NCBI GenBank assembly: GCA_937880795.1
Contig: CALGRQ010000378.1
Coordinates: 1 to 8,392, forward strand
Length of the DNA stretch: 8,392 bases
Reading direction: 5' to 3'
Source: an uncultured Dyadobacter sp.
GTDB lineage: Bacteria; Bacteroidota; Bacteroidia; Cytophagales; Spirosomataceae
Positions 7,344-8,392 of this stretch are shown here, piece by piece. Both the position numbers and the translations under genes were made by a program. The notes under the pieces are model-generated. The model saw nothing but the letters and a program-made list of their open reading frames with translations. It was not told where the DNA came from and did no database searches. How positions within the stretch are numbered: the first letter of the stretch is position 1; every line of letters begins with the position of its first letter.

Positions 7344-8392
7344 ATGGTCTATAAAACTGTTCGCATTAATCCTATATCTCCGGAGCCTACAGATGGTGCA
7401 GTATTGGTAATTTATACGGGAGGTACTTTCGGTATGGTTTACGAAAGCAAAGGAAAACAGTTGGTGCCTTTTAATTTTGATCGTATTCTGGAAAAATTAC
7501 CGGAAATAGGTCGGTTAAGTTTCGATATTACTTTTCTATCCCTAAAAGAGCCCATCGATTCTTCCAATGTTAACCCAACCATATGGGTTGAGCTGGCGGA
7601 AATTATAGAGCGAAACTATCAAGATTTTGACAGTTTTGTCATACTGCATGGGACGGATACTATGGCCTATACAGCTTCTGCGCTAAGCTATTTACTAGAA
7701 AATCTGGACAAGCCGGTAATCCTCACGGGTGCTCAACTTCCCATAGGGGTGGCGCGTTCTGATGCCCGGGAAAATTTCATTACAGCGTTGGAACTGGCTG
7801 CTGCAAAGGACGACGACGGACGGACTATCTTCTCAGAGGTATGTATCTATTTTAATTCGCAATTGTTGCGTGGAAACCGTGCTAAGAAGAAAGAAAGTTC
7901 AGATTTTAACGCTTTTCATTCCGAAAACTATCCGTTTTTGGCAAATGCCGGAGTTCGTATCGAATATAATTTCCCCTTTATTGAACCACATGATAGTCAT
8001 GCTACTTTACGTGTTCATAAGCATTTGGACGCGAATGTCGCATTTATAAAGATGTTTCCAGGTATCAGCCAGAAGGTCGTACAATCTATATTCGATATTG
8101 AAGGTTTAAGGGGTGTCGTTCTTGAAACTTATGGAGCTGGGAATGCCCCCACGGAAAAATGGTTTTTGGACGCTATTAAATCGGCCATTGACAACGGAAT
8201 TCTGATTTTCAATGTTTCTCAGTGTGATGGAGGACGAGTATCTCAGGGACAATATCAGACCAGTAAGTTTTTAAAGGAGGTAGGGGTAGTAAGTGGCTCA
8301 GATATTACAGCCGAAGCAGCTATCACAAAAATGATGTATGTTTTTAGTAAAGAGCACGATATAAAAAAGTGCGCTGATTTGCTCGGAAAACC
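7344..8392 (+). CDS. ansA: Type I L-asparaginase, 3'-truncated by window edge
   Basis: The frame is open from ATG 7344 to the window end with no stop: 349 residues plus two bases. It hydrolyses L-asparagine to aspartate and ammonia; type I enzymes are cytoplasmic and often allosterically controlled by asparagine (known for E. coli AnsA, not shown here). Motifs: YTGGTFGM (24-31) with the nucleophile Thr28; LHGTDTMAYTASAL (101-114) with the Thr104-Asp105 pair; LTGAQLPI (127-134); RSDARENFITAL (138-149); RGNRAKK (176-182) with a catalytic-lysine candidate at about 182; and the C-terminal domain with ETYGAGNAP (261-269) and VSQCDGG (291-297). There is no signal peptide, which argues for type I over periplasmic type II. 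The N-terminus is about 14 residues longer than in E. coli AnsA. ATG 7344 is the only ATG before Thr28, which supports the start. Only a short C-terminal tail is probably missing. It lies 18 nt after the TatD-family gene; the leader TAAGAATTTTTTT has no Shine-Dalgarno sequence. Confidence 0.96.
   Translation, partial: MVYKTVRINPISPEPTDGAVLVIYTGGTFGMVYESKGKQLVPFNFDRILEKLPEIGRLSFDITFLSLKEPIDSSNVNPTIWVELAEIIERNYQDFDSFVILHGTDTMAYTASALSYLLENLDKPVILTGAQLPIGVARSDARENFITALELAAAKDDDGRTIFSEVCIYFNSQLLRGNRAKKKESSDFNAFHSENYPFLANAGVRIEYNFPFIEPHDSHATLRVHKHLDANVAFIKMFPGISQKVVQSIFDIEGLRGVVLETYGAGNAPTEKWFLDAIKSAIDNGILIFNVSQCDGGRVSQGQYQTSKFLKEVGVVSGSDITAEAAITKMMYVFSKEHDIKKCADLLGK

Noticed and set aside
7762..8049. 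95-codon open frame on the + strand
   Set aside because: It overlaps the asparaginase in another frame; the asparaginase frame carries all catalytic motifs and is open throughout.

Overview
The window carries five protein-coding genes, all on the + strand and tightly packed, with no RNA genes, mobile elements, repeat arrays or long empty stretches. Protein sequence style and promoter/leader character suggest a Bacteroidota bacterium, most likely of the Sphingobacteriaceae type (Sphingobacterium/Pedobacter relatives). Start codons sit behind A/T-rich leaders with no clear Shine-Dalgarno sequence, base composition is moderately AT-rich, and TAnnTTTG-like elements occur in front of genes. The genus is inference only.

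Region 1 (1-5740) is the nitrogen-assimilation operon gltBD. gltB (large subunit of NADPH-dependent glutamate synthase) enters from the left edge without its N-terminus, and gltD (small subunit) follows after a 92-nt spacer that contains a 9-bp hairpin. A good intrinsic terminator follows gltD. Together the subunits form GOGAT: GltD takes electrons from NADPH through FAD and iron-sulfur clusters, and GltB releases ammonia from glutamine and adds it to 2-oxoglutarate, giving two glutamates.

Region 2 (about 5838-8392) is a probable second transcription unit: a small NodB-type polysaccharide deacetylase, a TatD-family metal-dependent hydrolase, and a type I (cytoplasmic-type) L-asparaginase that runs off the right edge. 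Spacers are 42 and 18 nt, so co-transcription is likely, though a TAGCTTTG element at the tatD stop might give the asparaginase its own promoter. The asparaginase is open from 7344 to the window end, with no stop in view.

The window looks like ordinary chromosomal housekeeping sequence. I found no convincing new biological system. The items worth a second look are modest: the hairpin inside gltBD, a deacetylase without an export signal, and possible promoter elements.
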